Shown here piece by piece: positions 33,001 to 44,033 of a stretch of DNA of 64,000 nucleotides. Numbering within the stretch: position 1 is the first letter of the stretch; every line of letters starts with the position of its first letter. Position numbers and translations under genes: made by a program. The DNA comes from Aphrophora alni (lineage: Eukaryota; Arthropoda; Insecta; Hemiptera; Aphrophoridae): positions 77,476,877 to 77,540,876 of the forward strand of contig OY740768.1 in the NCBI GenBank assembly GCA_963513935.1. The letters run 5' to 3'. A model generated the notes under the pieces. It ran no database searches. It had not been told where the DNA came from and was given only the letters and a program-made list of their open reading frames with translations.

Positions 33001-34756
33001 CTGTAGTTACATAACACTGACAATTGTCACCAGTAGGCTAGTAGGAGATAGAAGAATAATTCTTTTTTTGTTTTGTTCAGTTATTCAAGTTCTATAATCT
33101 GTAGTATGGGTTTGTAAATAAAATGCCATTAATATATTTAAACAAATACATTTTCTTCCTTTTTTAAAAAAATAACAATTTTAAAAGTTAGGCCTACTAT
33201 ATTTTAATTTTTTTTAAATATTTTGTAAAACCGATAACTTATTACAGAGTATTCAATATACTTTTAGAAACAAATTAAAAAATAATCAGGCTGGACTTTC
33301 ATATAGGGGACAGAAGACAACAAGCCAACTACTAACTGCGTGTATATTGGCAGTGCAGAAAAAAGAATCAAGCCAGTTCTGAATGATCAAATAAATGTTT
33401 TAATCAGACTCCAAAACCAAATTGTTCTAATTCATTACCATACCATCATCCTTTCCTAAACTGAAATTAAATTAATTATTTATAATTAAAAGTTTACATT
33501 ATTATTTCTGTCATGCAAATTTATTTTCAATTACAATATTTGCAAAAGTTGTTCATTTGACTTGTCTTGTATTTATTTATTATTATTTACAAAAATGGAA
33601 CGGCAGATTTGTGCCTCAAATACTACTATCGTATTCTCCTAGAAAAATTATCGTACCTTATAGCACTTTCACTAATCAATTTACAATAGCTTTAAAACTG
33701 TTGGAAATGAATATATAGCTTGATTAATAACAGTTCTAGGGCGAACTTTCTTTTATGGGTCAAACATTTCAACCAAATTTTAGATATTCATTTATAATTA
33801 ATGTTACAAAATTATACGAAATACGGTAATTATCGTATATTCGGCAACACTTGCCGTGAGGGTTGACTACTCGGCTGTTCCCTACAACTCCCATACTCCT
33901 CGCTATCCATCACACATCTCTTTTTATATTCATGTTTTGGCGAAGAGGCATCGAAATAAAAACTAAAATCCCTTCATCTTTTCTCTTCAAAATGGCACAA
34001 AATTATTTTTAAGTTTACATGTGTCTAAAAACAAAACATACTATTATACGAAAAATATCGTGACCTAGAAGTGGGGAGTATGTTCGGAAAGTGGACTTGT
34101 TCCACGGAAAGTCACTGCATCTGGAACTAATTATTTGTTTTAACTGTAAGTAATTTTTTTCAACTTCCGAGTGACCTTATATTCATTTTAAGTTGCTAAA
34201 AGTTACATATAATAAATATCAATAACGAAACAAGAAAAATATTTAACTTACCCTTTACACTACAAACTGCTTTTCTGCTCCCAACGATAATAATTAATGG
34301 AGATTATCTACGAGACACGAGTGATCTCTGCCAAATGCGAACAAGCGACTTCGGCGACTTTCAGTTACTTTAGAGCCAGCTCCAGCGCCAGTACAACCAA
34401 TCAACGAAGAGAACTTAGTATCTGTTCCAGCACCTTTATACCGATGACAACGCATAATATCGTAGTAGCAGTAGCGGCTCACGCATCTAGTAACAATGAC
34501 AAGTAGCCATGATTTTAAGAGACCAAGGCTGGTGGTTTTACGGTTTCTGTAACACGCATTGCTAGACGTAGTTATTTTATGTATTCTAAGCAAATCGTGA
34601 TGAGTTAATTTTGTTTACAAAACATGTCTTAGGTCTTAGCTCTGAAAAATTCAAAATTCCCGGTTTATCAAAAAACTCACGCATAATTCAAGGAATTCTT
34701 CCCGGTAGTTAAAATTCACGCATAATCCTCGGTTTTCCCGGTCGGTGGACACCCTG
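30038..34756 (-). mobile_element. End-to-end hAT-like transposon, 4.7 kb
   Basis: Perfect 13-bp inverted ends CAGGGTGTCCACC (30038-30050) and GGTGGACACCCTG (34744-34756), flanked by identical TAACTT hexamers (30032-30037; 34757-34762). The right subterminal region has repeated TTCCCGGT and CACGCATAAT motifs. The minus strand carries a BED-finger transposase with a 5'-UTR intron acceptor (TTTTGTGTTTCAG) near 32889. An 8-bp target repeat, usual for hAT, is absent. Confidence 0.88.
30533..32836 (-). pseudogene. hAT-like BED-finger transposase, two frameshifts
   Basis: Three overlapping minus-strand frames make one protein of about 780 residues. Part 1 (32836-32222) has a BED-type zinc finger with C39, C42, H60 and H66 and the motif KAEIMWAAHTV. 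A shift at the A-run near 32290 leads to part 2 (32289-31957) with VISFDESINK. A second shift near 32040 leads to part 3 (32029-30533, 498 codons) with SMDGPNVN (Asp 18), the hAT CxxH motif CGLHTVHNAF (49-58), an RW motif (107-108), and near the C-terminus SHGNAHVERGFSVN (Glu 382), the counterpart of the hAT dimerisation/E motif. A Lys/Glu-rich coiled coil ends it. Catalytic positions D, D and E all persist, so decay is slight: either two recent indels or sequencing errors at homopolymers. Confidence 0.85.
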
Positions 34757-34814
34757 TAACTTTTTCATCGAAAAATCACAATTTCAAAACTACAGAATTC
34801 AACGCATTTATAGG

Positions 34815-34880
34815 TCACCGAAGTCAAGCAACATTGAGCGTGGAGCAACTTGGATGGGTAACCGCTTGGAAACGCACGTA
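34815..34880 (+). pseudogene. 5S rRNA-like fragment (bases ~43-113), Pol III promoter region
   Basis: TCACCGAAGTCAAGCAACAT, then TGAGCGTGGAGCAACTTGGA and TGGGTAACCGCTTGG, match the middle and 3' part of animal 5S rRNA, covering the internal A box (AAGTCAAGCAAC) and C box (TTGGATGGGTAACC). A T8 run follows at about 34893-34901, as a Pol III terminator would. The 5' 40 bases are missing, so it is not a working 5S gene. It is directly followed by LINE RT sequence. Confidence 0.8.
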
Positions 34881-34904
34881 CATTTCTTTCTTTTTTTTTA
34901 AAAT

Positions 34905-36720
34905 TACGCTTAGGTCAGGTAAGTTGGCAATATATGTCAGGTGTGAGGCTTCTTCCATGTTTATAGATTCAATTTCAGAAAGAGATATTGATTGTGCAAT
35001 TAACTGTTTACAAAGTAGAAAATCTCCAGGCATTGATGGTGTTAGCTCTACATGGTAAAACTTACTTATCGTAAATTTATCGATGTCTTGCTATACGTTT
35101 TTAATTTTAGTTTTGGTTCTGGCATTTTCCCTGACCAACTCAAAGAAGCCGTATTGATTCATATTCATAAAAAAGGCTCTACTAATGTATGTAATAATTT
35201 TAGACCAATATCCCTTGAGTCAACCTTTTCAAAAAAATAATGAAACAGAAATTGATGAGTTATTTAAACAAAATTAACTTTTTTAGTAGTAACTAATATG
35301 GAATCAGAGAAGGTATGAGTAAGAGAAGTTCTTTCAAATTTAATGAGTTGTGTAAATGAAGGCATAAATTGCGGTAAATGTGTGAATGGGTTTTTCTTAG
35401 ACATTAAAAAAAGTTTTTGATACTGTTGATCATTTGATATTGATTTTAAAACTTTCAAATTGTGGCATCAGAGGAGTTGTATTGAGTTGGTTTCAAAGCT
35501 ATCTTGCTGTAAGGAAACAATGTGTTAGGATAAATGGTGTTATTAGTAAAAGGGGTCAAATCAAGTATAGTGTACCACAAGGGTCTGTTTTGGGTCCTAT
35601 ATTGTTTCTTATAAATATTAATGCTCTTTGTATTGCGCGACTAAATGGCAGCTTAACAACATTTGCGAATGATACTGTTCTACGTTATGCTGAACACACA
35701 TGGCGTGATGTTAAACATGCCATGAATAATGTCTTAAGAGCCATTAAGTGATGGTTTTTAAAAAATCGTATGGTCCTGAGTGTGGAAAAAACAAACTATA
35801 TTAATTTTATATTAAAGGGAAGATATGACTTCTCGGAGGATATATCCTTGCTCAAATGTACGTTTGAAAGAATTTTTTCCAAAAATACGTGTTCAGTAGT
35901 TAAAGCAAGTAACAGCATAAAATATTTGGGTGTATTCCTCGACAATGAATTAAATTGGAAAGTCCATTTGTCTAAGCTAAAATCTAAGTTGGGTAGTATA
36001 TTAACACGTTCGCTACCAGCTGCCGCATATATGCGGCAGCCGGGTCACTCCCACAGCCCACGAAAAAATTCATGAACTTCCCTGTAGACTGGTCCTAATG
36101 GTTGTGACCGTCGCCACAGACCACGAAGAAAATTTGTTCAAAATTAGTATGTCCAGTGACGTCAGCGATAGTCCTAGCTACAGACTAAGCGCCGCATATA
36201 TGTGGCGGACTATCCTGTAGACCGTGCCTAAACGATCTAACCTTCAAAATAGACTGTTGCGAAGAAATTTCTCATTTAGTATCAAGAAATCAACGCCGCA
36301 GATCTGCGGCGGCTGTCTATTTTAATGAGCCCAGCCGCAGCAGATCTGCGGCGTTGGGCTAGGAGTAGGACACGCCCGCAGCAAAATTGCGGCGGCAGTC
36401 TGTGGTTACGATTTTTTTTTAACATTGTGGTAGCGAACGTGTTAAGAGTGTTTTATTTTCTTAGAAATATTTGTCCTCTGGATGTTAAGCTTATGAATTA
36501 TTTTTCTTTGGTTCAGAGTAGGATAGAATATGGTTTGCATAGTTGGGGAGGGACTTACATTAGTAATATTCTATCAATATGATGTTATAAATTGCTTACT
36601 TTTTGCTATTCCTGCAAACAATGGAAATATACAACGTGTATTTTCACTAAAGCAAAATCACTGGACAAAGAAAAGGAACAGGCTTCACTTAGATTCTATT
36701 AAAGGAATTTTATTTGTGTA
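34905..36720 (+). mobile_element. 5'-truncated CR1/Jockey-like LINE, split by a MITE
   Basis: The reverse transcriptase is readable over frames: ERDIDCAINCLQSRKSPGID (34976), FRPISLESTFSK (35202), the palm FLDIKKSFDTVDH (35394), VPQGSVLGPILF (35572), FANDTVL (35664, normally FADD, so catalytic Asp to Asn), and the thumb SIKYLGVFLDNELNWKVHLS (35917). It is interrupted by the TTAA MITE at 36005-36441 and resumes FYFLRNICPLDVKLMNYF (36450) to 36720. Stops at 35059 and 35750 and the D-to-N change make it inactive. An AATAAA-rich segment near 36825 may be its 3' end. Confidence 0.85.
36005..36441. mobile_element. piggyBac-type MITE with repeated GCCGC palindromes
   Basis: TTAA at 36001-36004 and 36442-36445 flank perfect 14-bp inverted ends CACGTTCGCTACCA. 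The interior holds at least five GCCGC-N-GCGGC palindromes: GCCGCATATATGCGGC (36021-36038), GCCGCATATATGTGGC (36191-36206), GCCGCAGATCTGCGGC (36295-36310), a variant with CAG inserted (36334-36352), and a weaker one at 36374-36396. No coding. It splits a LINE frame, so it post-dates it. Confidence 0.92.
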
Positions 36721-37356
36721 GTATAATTTAAAATACATTAAGTGTACACATTTTAATAATAATTTAAAAAGCAATGAACAATTGTAAATGAAGATTTACC
36801 GATAAGTATAGTTGATCTATAGCTGAATAAAAATTTTGGAAGAAATTTAGTATATTTCAGAATATTACAAATAAAACTAAATAAATATTAAATTGTTAAA
36901 ACCACCTGTTCTATTATACATTTATAGTTACACCATAGAAATGTTTGTATGTGTGTATAGATAAGTATCATCTTTTTTATAACCAAAATTGTCCTCTTTA
37001 TAGAAGGAGGAAATATGGTAACCCTAGTACTGCTCAATGTCACTGTTTAGTACACTTTCTATTTAATTATATTTTTATTTATCTTATTTACCTATATTTA
37101 ACTTACTTTCTATTTATTTTGAATAACAATCACAGTCAAGTTTATGTTTACAATATTTTATTCATTTATATCGTACAAAATATTAAATTTACAAATTATC
37201 TCTTGTCTTCAGATCTCTTTCTCCTCGGGATTACTGTGGGTCAAATTATTTCAATATACTTGCGTATAGTTTAATTGAATTATTACACGCCCCATTAAAA
37301 ATCTATGTTACAAAATTTCAAATTGCATTTTCCTTATTTAGTTCCAATTTCCTATG

Positions 37357-37387
<31 letters not shown>

Positions 37388-37969
37388 GGTTAGTCCTTTT
37401 ACAAATTTAAAATAAATTATAATGATAAAAAAACTTTTTGTATTTCTTCCAAAAGATATAATGAAATTTTTGAGTCTTAACTATTTACTTCTTGAATGAG
37501 TTTAAAATTTAGGTTACTTAGCATTTCAGTTCAAGCCTATTCTTAATATATACAATACTTGTCAAATCTCTTGTTTCTTTCTTCTTTAAAAAAAAAAAAA
37601 AAAAAAAATCATCAATTTTCACTGCATAAATTGCATTTACTTTTTTTCCAAACATAAAATGTAAATTTAATTTTCTAACAGGAGCTAAATTAAAAGTGAT
37701 CTGCTAGGTATGAGAGCAAGAATGGAATATAATCTTTTTCTTTGTTATAAAATTTTGCCTTACAAAGTTTATTTCTTTTCCTCCTCTTATTTCCCTTTTT
37801 TCTTCTTTATTACATAATTCGAATAGTTTTGAATTACCGTAAATGATATTTAATTTCTTACAGAATCATCTGTACCTCAACCTTAATTAGTTCTTTTTGG
37901 TGGCTAGACATGCAACTAACAAAATGGACGCCACTGTACTATTTACATAAACCTACATATGCTTACACT
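36721..37969. other. AT-rich spacer with microsatellites
   Basis: (AT)n at 37361-37387 and an A-run at 37589-37608. The open frame at 36945 is hydrophobic low-complexity sequence, probably LINE 3' flank or chance. Confidence 0.6.
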
Positions 37970-39312
37970 TGTAACACCTAAAAAGTGTTAATTTAAATTG
38001 AATAATGAAAATTAACTGGGAATCGATATAGTTAAATGGGGAGGGGGAAAACATAAGTCAAAGACATGACTACTAATAATTCAAAATAAGGGAATTAAAT
38101 TAACTAGATTTCCAAACTAAAAATAAATAATAATGTATAAAATATTAGCTGTAATTAATAAATTAATTAAATAGATTGTGTGTGTTATAAAATTAATCAA
38201 AAAGACTTGTTGTCATGTGAGAAATATGAAAAGTATGCAATGAGTTGCGAGAAACATTTATCGCTAACACAGCGAGATTGAGTAAGCGTCCGTGTGGAAG
38301 AATCTGTAGCCCCTGGATCAAGAGGTTATTAGATTTTTCATCAGTCTGAGTTGTAGTCTTGAGGTGGTAAGATGTGTGTTAAAAAAGTCTTAGCATAGAG
38401 TCTGACGAGGTTAGACGTGTACTGTATTGTCTGAGTTTTAGCCTGGGATTTGTAGAGATGAGACCTATAGAAGTTTATATATAAAAAAAAGTTTTGTTAA
38501 AAATGTAAAGAGTTTAATTGTCAGTTGTGAAGAGTCTAGTAAGGAGTTTTGGAGAGTGAGGGTGTGTTAAAAGTCTTGATTAAAGTGTTTAATACGAGCG
38601 GTGTGTTTTCGTGCATAGACAATAGACAATTAGCGTGTATCGTATTATGAACAATCGTAAAAGATTAAATGAACTATCAAATTAATAAACATTTTAAAAC
38701 ACGGCCAGATAGACGAGTGCAAATAAAAACTCGAATTGTGCGGTTGATACGATATGGACGGACGGACATCACTTGTGCTTCTAGGAAGAAAATCCTCAAC
38801 CAAAAAGACGGTAAATCAGCGTTATTCAACGCTGAAAATAAATATATGTAAAAGTTTTATATGTAATGTTTTGTTTATTAAAAAGTTTTAATATTTTAAA
38901 GATTCACTTAGCTTTTTTGAGAAATAACAATTTTAATAAAGTAAATGTAATATTAATAAAACAGACAATTTTGATCTGTTTGTTTGCAGAAATTATTTAA
39001 ATAGTTGCAACTTTAAGATTAATTCAACTTCTTCTTAAATTTCATATAATATTTCATATAATTATTTATATAACTTCTTAATTCAAGATTTAAATAGACC
39101 TTCTTCAAAGGCATTAAAATTTCATTTGATATCTTTGTAATAATAAATGTTTATGTATGATATTTTATCAATAAATTCATGTCAAGTTTCAGCAAAAAGA
39201 AGAATTATTCATTTCACCAGGTAAATCACTGAGAGTACACTTAAAAAAGAACTAACGTCCTGAGATTTTAAAATAAAAGTAAATTCATTTTTTTTCTAAA
39301 TTGATGTTTACA
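37970..39312 (+). mobile_element. LTR-like repeat, copy 2, followed by a primer-binding-like site
   Basis: Starts TGTAACACCTAAAAAGTGTT and ends ...GATGTTTACA, then CACATC and TGGCGCCCATAAATGTCGAG (39319 on). Shares with copies 1 and 3: AACTAGATTTCCAAACTAAA/AATAAATAATAATG (38104), repeated TGAGTTxTAGTCT-like G-rich units (38340-38450), CTTCTTCAAAGGCATTAAAAT (39100), CACTGAGAGTACACTT (39228) and TTTTTTTCTAAATTGATGTT (39290). Length 1343 bp. TG...CA ends and the motif order fit an LTR; no coding follows. Confidence 0.7.
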
Positions 39313-39318
39313 CACATC

Positions 39319-39338
39319 TGGCGCCCATAAATGTCGAG
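39319..39338 (+). promoter_or_regulatory. tRNA primer-binding-like site
   Basis: TGGCGCCCATAAATGTCGAG six bases after the LTR-like end. The same TGGCGCCC block stands at 29571 and 54389 after copies 1 and 3. It would pair with a tRNA 3' end ...GGGCGCCA. Confidence 0.55.
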
Positions 39339-39339
39339 C

Positions 39340-40677
39340 AATTTAAATTTAAATTCGATAAAATAGATAAAACAATTTCATTCTTTTCAGAAAACAAATC
39401 TGTAAATATAAAACCCCAGTGTTTTAAATTATTACACACTTTACCAAAACATGACTACTTAAATAATTCTATTTATTTGAATTTTGACTTTGATTATCCA
39501 AAAGTGTTTAAATAATTATTTCTATCCTCTATTTATGAACTTCATATAATTGACTGTGTATTGAAAATACAGCCTATCATATTGAAATGTGATTATAACT
39601 CGTGTAGCCTATATCTTACTTTGTTAAATTTAATACGACCTATATTATTGATATATTTTTTTTTACTTCTTCTAAAATTAGTTTATTCTCTATTATTATT
39701 ATTGTGGTGTGTATTTTAGTAATATGAGTGTCTTATCCCAAGTGTATATTTAATAGCCTAAATCCAAAGTGTTAATAATACAGTGTGGTTATGTTTGTTT
39801 AACATTAAAAAAAAAAAAAAAAAAAATTGTGTACCAAGTAAATGAATATGAAATATGCAAATAAACAAAACATATTAAACAACTAATTCAAACACTGCAT
39901 CTTAATATCTATAGTAGGTCAGAAATTTGTTATAAGTAACGAATGGAAAATATTCTTCCGGTAACATGATCCTTCTAATCCTCGGAAAAGTAGTAAAATG
40001 AAATGGATAGACATCATTTTAGTGCAAAACTCTTAAAAAGAATCTTAACTTAAAGATATTCAGCAGCAAGTTTCCTACTAGGCATTTCCGGATTATATTC
40101 GAACCCTCTAAAGAATTTGTTCTTAAACAGCCACATTCTAAACTGAGGCTACTTCTGAACTGAAGCACTCTCCACCAGTTGTTGATGTAGTCAAGTAAAC
40201 ACTTGTGTGCTATGAGTGTGGCTATTTGGTTACTGATCTAAATAATCCTTCTGAGCGGCAAGTACATTCCCATCACAACTTCATTGTTAGCTACTTGATA
40301 AATTACATTTATCTTTAAAGTTATCAGGCAATGATTTTTTTTCCAATTTGTAACACTGAAGGATGGAGGTCATTTTTTCAGAAAATGGAGAAAGCAACTG
40401 ATAAAAAAAAAATCTACAATTTATCGGACTAAGCATCAGTAGGGTACCTGAGGGTACTCTTCCGAATATTACTCGTAACAATATGTTTTGTCAAAAATAA
40501 TGTGCACAATTATTTAAAATTTTCCTTATTGCAGTTTAATTATGGTTCTTAACTAATTAGAAAATTGCTAGAGAAAATAAAGATTATATTGTTTTACATT
40601 CCATATGTTTATTTTTACTTAAAATGAAACCCAATGTTGTAGTATGACAATACTTGGACAATGTTTTTCAGAGAAGA
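39340..40677. other. AT-rich spacer
   Basis: A-run at 39808-39826. No gene recognised. Confidence 0.6.
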
Positions 40678-40925
40678 TGAATAGGCAGAGACGCTGTGGA
40701 ATGGCCTGACCTTAATCCACTAGACTATTTCTTTTGGGGTCACATGAAAAACCTTGTTTATGAAATTAAGCCAACTGACGTCAATAACTTATAGGGTAGA
40801 ATTTTACAAAAAGCTCAATCCATTCTAAGAGAATCTTTTGCGAAATGCTGTCTCAGTTTTTTACAAACAGCTAACACACTGCCAAACCACCGATGGTCAC
40901 CAATTCAAGCACCTGTTACATCAAA
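40678..40925 (+). pseudogene. IS630/Tc1-mariner-type transposase C-terminal fragment
   Basis: Plus-strand reading WPDLNPLDYFFWGHMKNLVY, then one stop, then RILQKAQSILRESFAKCCLSF and RWSPIQAP. PDLNPLDYFFWG is the third-acid region (x-PDLxPxDxxLWG) of insect DDE_3/Tc-like transposases, followed by the usual helical tail. The upstream catalytic part is missing, and a related 3' flank with a FEHL-type ending was not found. Confidence 0.7.
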
Positions 40926-41570
40926 ACAGGTAAGAGATATGTAAATTAGTTTGTTCATATAACTTTTGCCAGGAATGTACTAGAAACCTTTTGGAGGTGC
41001 CATTATTTTTCTATTGCATAGAGCTCTCCAATGATATGTCACAAGATAGGGGTTGCCATTTAATAAATGAAAGTTTCCCCCCTTTACCCACTCCATTTCA
41101 AAAGGGGGAAAAATTTTAACCTCTATTAAACAAAAGTGTTATAATAGGTATGGTATAGGTTTTACATTGATATAGCAATCCATTTAAATTATATCGAGCT
41201 GTATCACAACTATTTTACACTCTGTACATTAATTCATCTTTTTTTTTATCAAAAGCTTAGTTTTGGTTCTTGGACTGAAAAACAGGTCATTGTAAGGACT
41301 TTTGATAATCATCGTCTTAATGGTTCTATTACGAAGTGGTGGGATACTTTTATATAAAACATCTTAAAAGTGTGTTATATTGAAAACATAATATTATACA
41401 TTTGATAATTTGTTCTTATGTCCCCATGGGAGGGGGAGGGGGTTTCATTTTTAGTGAGGAAAATTGGGATGTATACAAAAAGGTAACTTCATTTGACCAA
41501 TAGGTATAATCCATTTTTTGTTCCTAATTCAAAAGAAATAAAGTTGTTTCCGTACTTTTCTAACATTCTC

Positions 41571-41591
41571 TCTCTCTCACACACACACGCA

Positions 41592-41648
<57 letters not shown>
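41571..41648. repeat. (CT)n(CA)n microsatellite
   Basis: CTCTCTCT followed by about 35 CA dinucleotides with two interruptions near 41588. Confidence 0.97.
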
Positions 41649-41649
<1 letters not shown>

Positions 41650-42241
41650 TTCAATAGTCTTTCAGTTATTTAGGAATTGTGTGTCCATCGAATTTGAGAG
41701 CACTTGATATCCCCATGGTTTTGAACTTTAATTTGTCATTACTTTTTGTTTAATAAAAAACAAAAGTAATAAAGGTTAAAAAACATTACACAAACTTTCT
41801 CAGTCATCCATCCCCAAAACCAAATAAAACTAACCAAAAATTATTCGTCATAAAAAATGTCTGTTTCGAAGCTGCTAATCAAAAACTAAAAATGAACCAT
41901 AGACACCGTGAAGACAAAAATATTTCTATAAACTTGCTTTGATTATCCCATAAACACATCCTCCTTCACAAATTTTACTTGATTAAACGTAATTTTAATG
42001 ACAGTGTCACGGTTTATTTTTATTTTTTGCCAATTATTTCTGACATTAATATGTTCTTACTTAAGATTTTACAGACAGGTTTGGGTCATTAATCTTCATA
42101 TTTCACTATAATTTGAAAGTAGTTGGTAGAGCTAATTATGATAAATTATATACTTTATAACAGCCCCATGTTCAATTTTTTTTTGTTTTTTACTGGTAAC
42201 TCGCAAAAATGGTATTTTTGGAATGATGGTGGCCAATATGA
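41650..42241. other. AT-rich spacer
   Basis: No recognised content. Confidence 0.6.
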
Positions 42242-42253
42242 TTTGTTTGGGTA

Positions 42254-44033
42254 CTTACTTCTTACTTCTTGTGCGTGTATCTGATATCAAGTGATATCAA
42301 CCACACGGTGTCTCTCATAAACAAGGGCAGCAAGTCGCCAAAAGGTGTTGTTCGACAGTACTCTTTCAAGGGTGCATTTTTCTTTAAGTCTCGCTTTAAG
42401 TATCTTTCTAGGAGCATTTTCTGGACCAGGGCATTGCAGAAGGATGTGTTGGAGAGTTTCTTCCTGTTCTTGGCATACCAAACAAGTGGGCGAATCAGCC
42501 AGTCCAAAACGGAAGAGGTATGCCTGAGTAACGATATGCCCGGTTCTTGCTCTGGATGCGAAAGTCGATACTGAACGAGGGATTTCCTTGTAAATTTCCA
42601 GGTTGTTAGGTGTTTTCTGTATTGAGTATAAATGGCGACCGTTTATCGTGTTATTCCACTGTTCAACCCATCTAGATTGCAATGTTCTGTCACAAAGAGC
42701 AAAACCGGCACTCAGAGAAAGATTTCTGGACGGAATCGGGCCCAAACTTGCAGCTATTCTAGCTATCCTATCTGCTTCTTCGTTGCCATGTATACCACAA
42801 TGTCCAGGAACCCACTGGAACCAAATGTTTTTACTTCTGAGTTTTCTAAGCATAGCGTGAATGTCGTTTACTCTACGGTAGTAGTTCGATGGTTTGTATT
42901 GCTTCAAAATCTGCAGTGCACTCATAGAGTCGCTGAGAATACAAACATCCCGCTTTTCCACGCTGGCGATGTGAGCTACGGCTGCGTCAATCGCCAACAA
43001 TTCTACGTCTGTGCTTGATGTAGAGTGTGCAGGTACATAGAATGACTCATTGGTGTCGTCCACAAAATATCCTGCTCCAGATTTCGCATCAAGCTGGTTC
43101 AGTGAGCCATCTGTAAATATTCTATAATAGTTCTTGTAGGAGTCATTAATAGTTTCTAATGCAGCTGCTCTCTGAACTTCAGGAAGGTCTTTCTTAGAGA
43201 CATTGTTAGTTAGGTGGAGTCTTATATTGGGAGAGCAGAAGGTCCAAGGAGGGTTCTGGTTTACTATCGGGATTTTATCAGGCAGAATTTGGATGAGGAA
43301 GGATGTGCGGTGATGAAATGAGCGCCTATGGTGGGGTTTCCCTTTCTCGGGCTCAAAACTAGAAACCAGCTGGGGAAGTGACAGGTTTTTTAGATGTTTA
43401 TGCCAGACTATTCTGTCAAGGTGAATGTCCAATGGCTCGATGTTCAACTCTATTTCCATCGCATGCATAGGGGTAGTTTTTGGACAGCCTAGGCAGAGTC
43501 TCAAAGCTGAATTCTGAATGCGCCTCAGTTTGTCTAGGTGGGTGTTAGCTGCAGAACTCCAAACTTCCGCACCATATAGCATTTTGGACCTCACAAACAT
43601 AGTGTATAGCTGTCTTAACATTATTGTGTCTGCGCCCCAGTTTCTACTTGCCACTGCCTTAAGTAGGTTCAGTCTGCTTAAACATTTCTTTGTTGTTATC
43701 TCTATATGTGTTCGCCAAAGTAGTTTAGGGTCTAATGTTATTCCTAAGAGTGTCGGGTTCGTATTAAATGGAATGAGTGTTTCTTCCAACCTTAAATGCG
43801 GTATATAATCCTTGAGTGAATATCTTGTTGTGAAAAATGAACATTCAGTCTTAGCTAGAGAGATATTTAGACTCCATTTCTTTGTCCATGCATTTATGTT
43901 GTTTAGGGCTTCTTGGACATTATAGGTGGCTTTATGAGGGTCTCTGTCTGTGCTCCATATAGTTATGTCATCAGCAAAAACACAGCCATCTGTCGAGGCA
44001 GGAATCGTCTCCAGCATATCGCTTAGTGCAATG
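42254..44033 (-). mobile_element. Young 5'-truncated LINE of the I/R1-like (RNase H) group
   Basis: Flanked by a perfect 12-bp duplication TTTGTTTGGGTA (42242-42253 and 44034-44045). Minus strand: an ORF2 fragment beginning just before RT motif C and open to its stop at 42287, then a 30-base 3' end of TAAGAAGTAAG-type repeats instead of poly(A). Truncation, duplication and repeat tail are the marks of target-primed reverse transcription. The open frame and perfect duplication show it is the most recent LINE in the window. Confidence 0.93.
42287..44017 (-). CDS. LINE ORF2 C-terminal part: RT palm/thumb and RNase H
   Basis: 576 codons, no internal stop. The RT catalytic pair is FADD (Asp 16-17), followed by the thumb (LLGITLDPKLLWRTHI, 90-105; RRIQNSALRLCLG, 165-177). 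RNase H, residues ~298-422, has all four acidic residues: FTDGS (Asp 303), DVELLAID (Glu 339), LSDSMSAL (Asp 363) and GNEEADRIAR (Asp 416), plus the VPGHCGIHGN histidine loop. A CCHC-like ending C-LVC-QE...HILLQCPG follows, typical of I/LOA/R1-like ORF2 C-termini. Upstream RT fingers, endonuclease and ORF1 were never inserted. The ATG shown is internal; the frame is open to the 5' junction. No promoter, so likely silent unless read through. It is on the same strand as the alpha-mannosidase gene. Confidence 0.93.
   Translation of the reverse strand: MLETIPASTDGCVFADDITIWSTDRDPHKATYNVQEALNNINAWTKKWSLNISLAKTECSFFTTRYSLKDYIPHLRLEETLIPFNTNPTLLGITLDPKLLWRTHIEITTKKCLSRLNLLKAVASRNWGADTIMLRQLYTMFVRSKMLYGAEVWSSAANTHLDKLRRIQNSALRLCLGCPKTTPMHAMEIELNIEPLDIHLDRIVWHKHLKNLSLPQLVSSFEPEKGKPHHRRSFHHRTSFLIQILPDKIPIVNQNPPWTFCSPNIRLHLTNNVSKKDLPEVQRAAALETINDSYKNYYRIFTDGSLNQLDAKSGAGYFVDDTNESFYVPAHSTSSTDVELLAIDAAVAHIASVEKRDVCILSDSMSALQILKQYKPSNYYRRVNDIHAMLRKLRSKNIWFQWVPGHCGIHGNEEADRIARIAASLGPIPSRNLSLSAGFALCDRTLQSRWVEQWNNTINGRHLYSIQKTPNNLEIYKEIPRSVSTFASRARTGHIVTQAYLFRFGLADSPTCLVCQEQEETLQHILLQCPGPENAPRKILKARLKEKCTLERVLSNNTFWRLAALVYERHRVVDIT

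Noticed and set aside
34815..34880. Functional 5S rRNA gene
   Set aside because: The first ~40 bases are missing and several conserved positions differ; called as a fragment.
36945..37274. 109-codon hydrophobic frame
   Set aside because: Composed of T-rich low-complexity sequence (Phe, Leu, Ile, Tyr runs) with no membrane-protein family match; looks like chance or LINE 3' flank.
42269..43808. Plus-strand frames over 42.3-43.8 kb
   Set aside because: They are antisense to the open RT/RNase H frame and carry no motifs.
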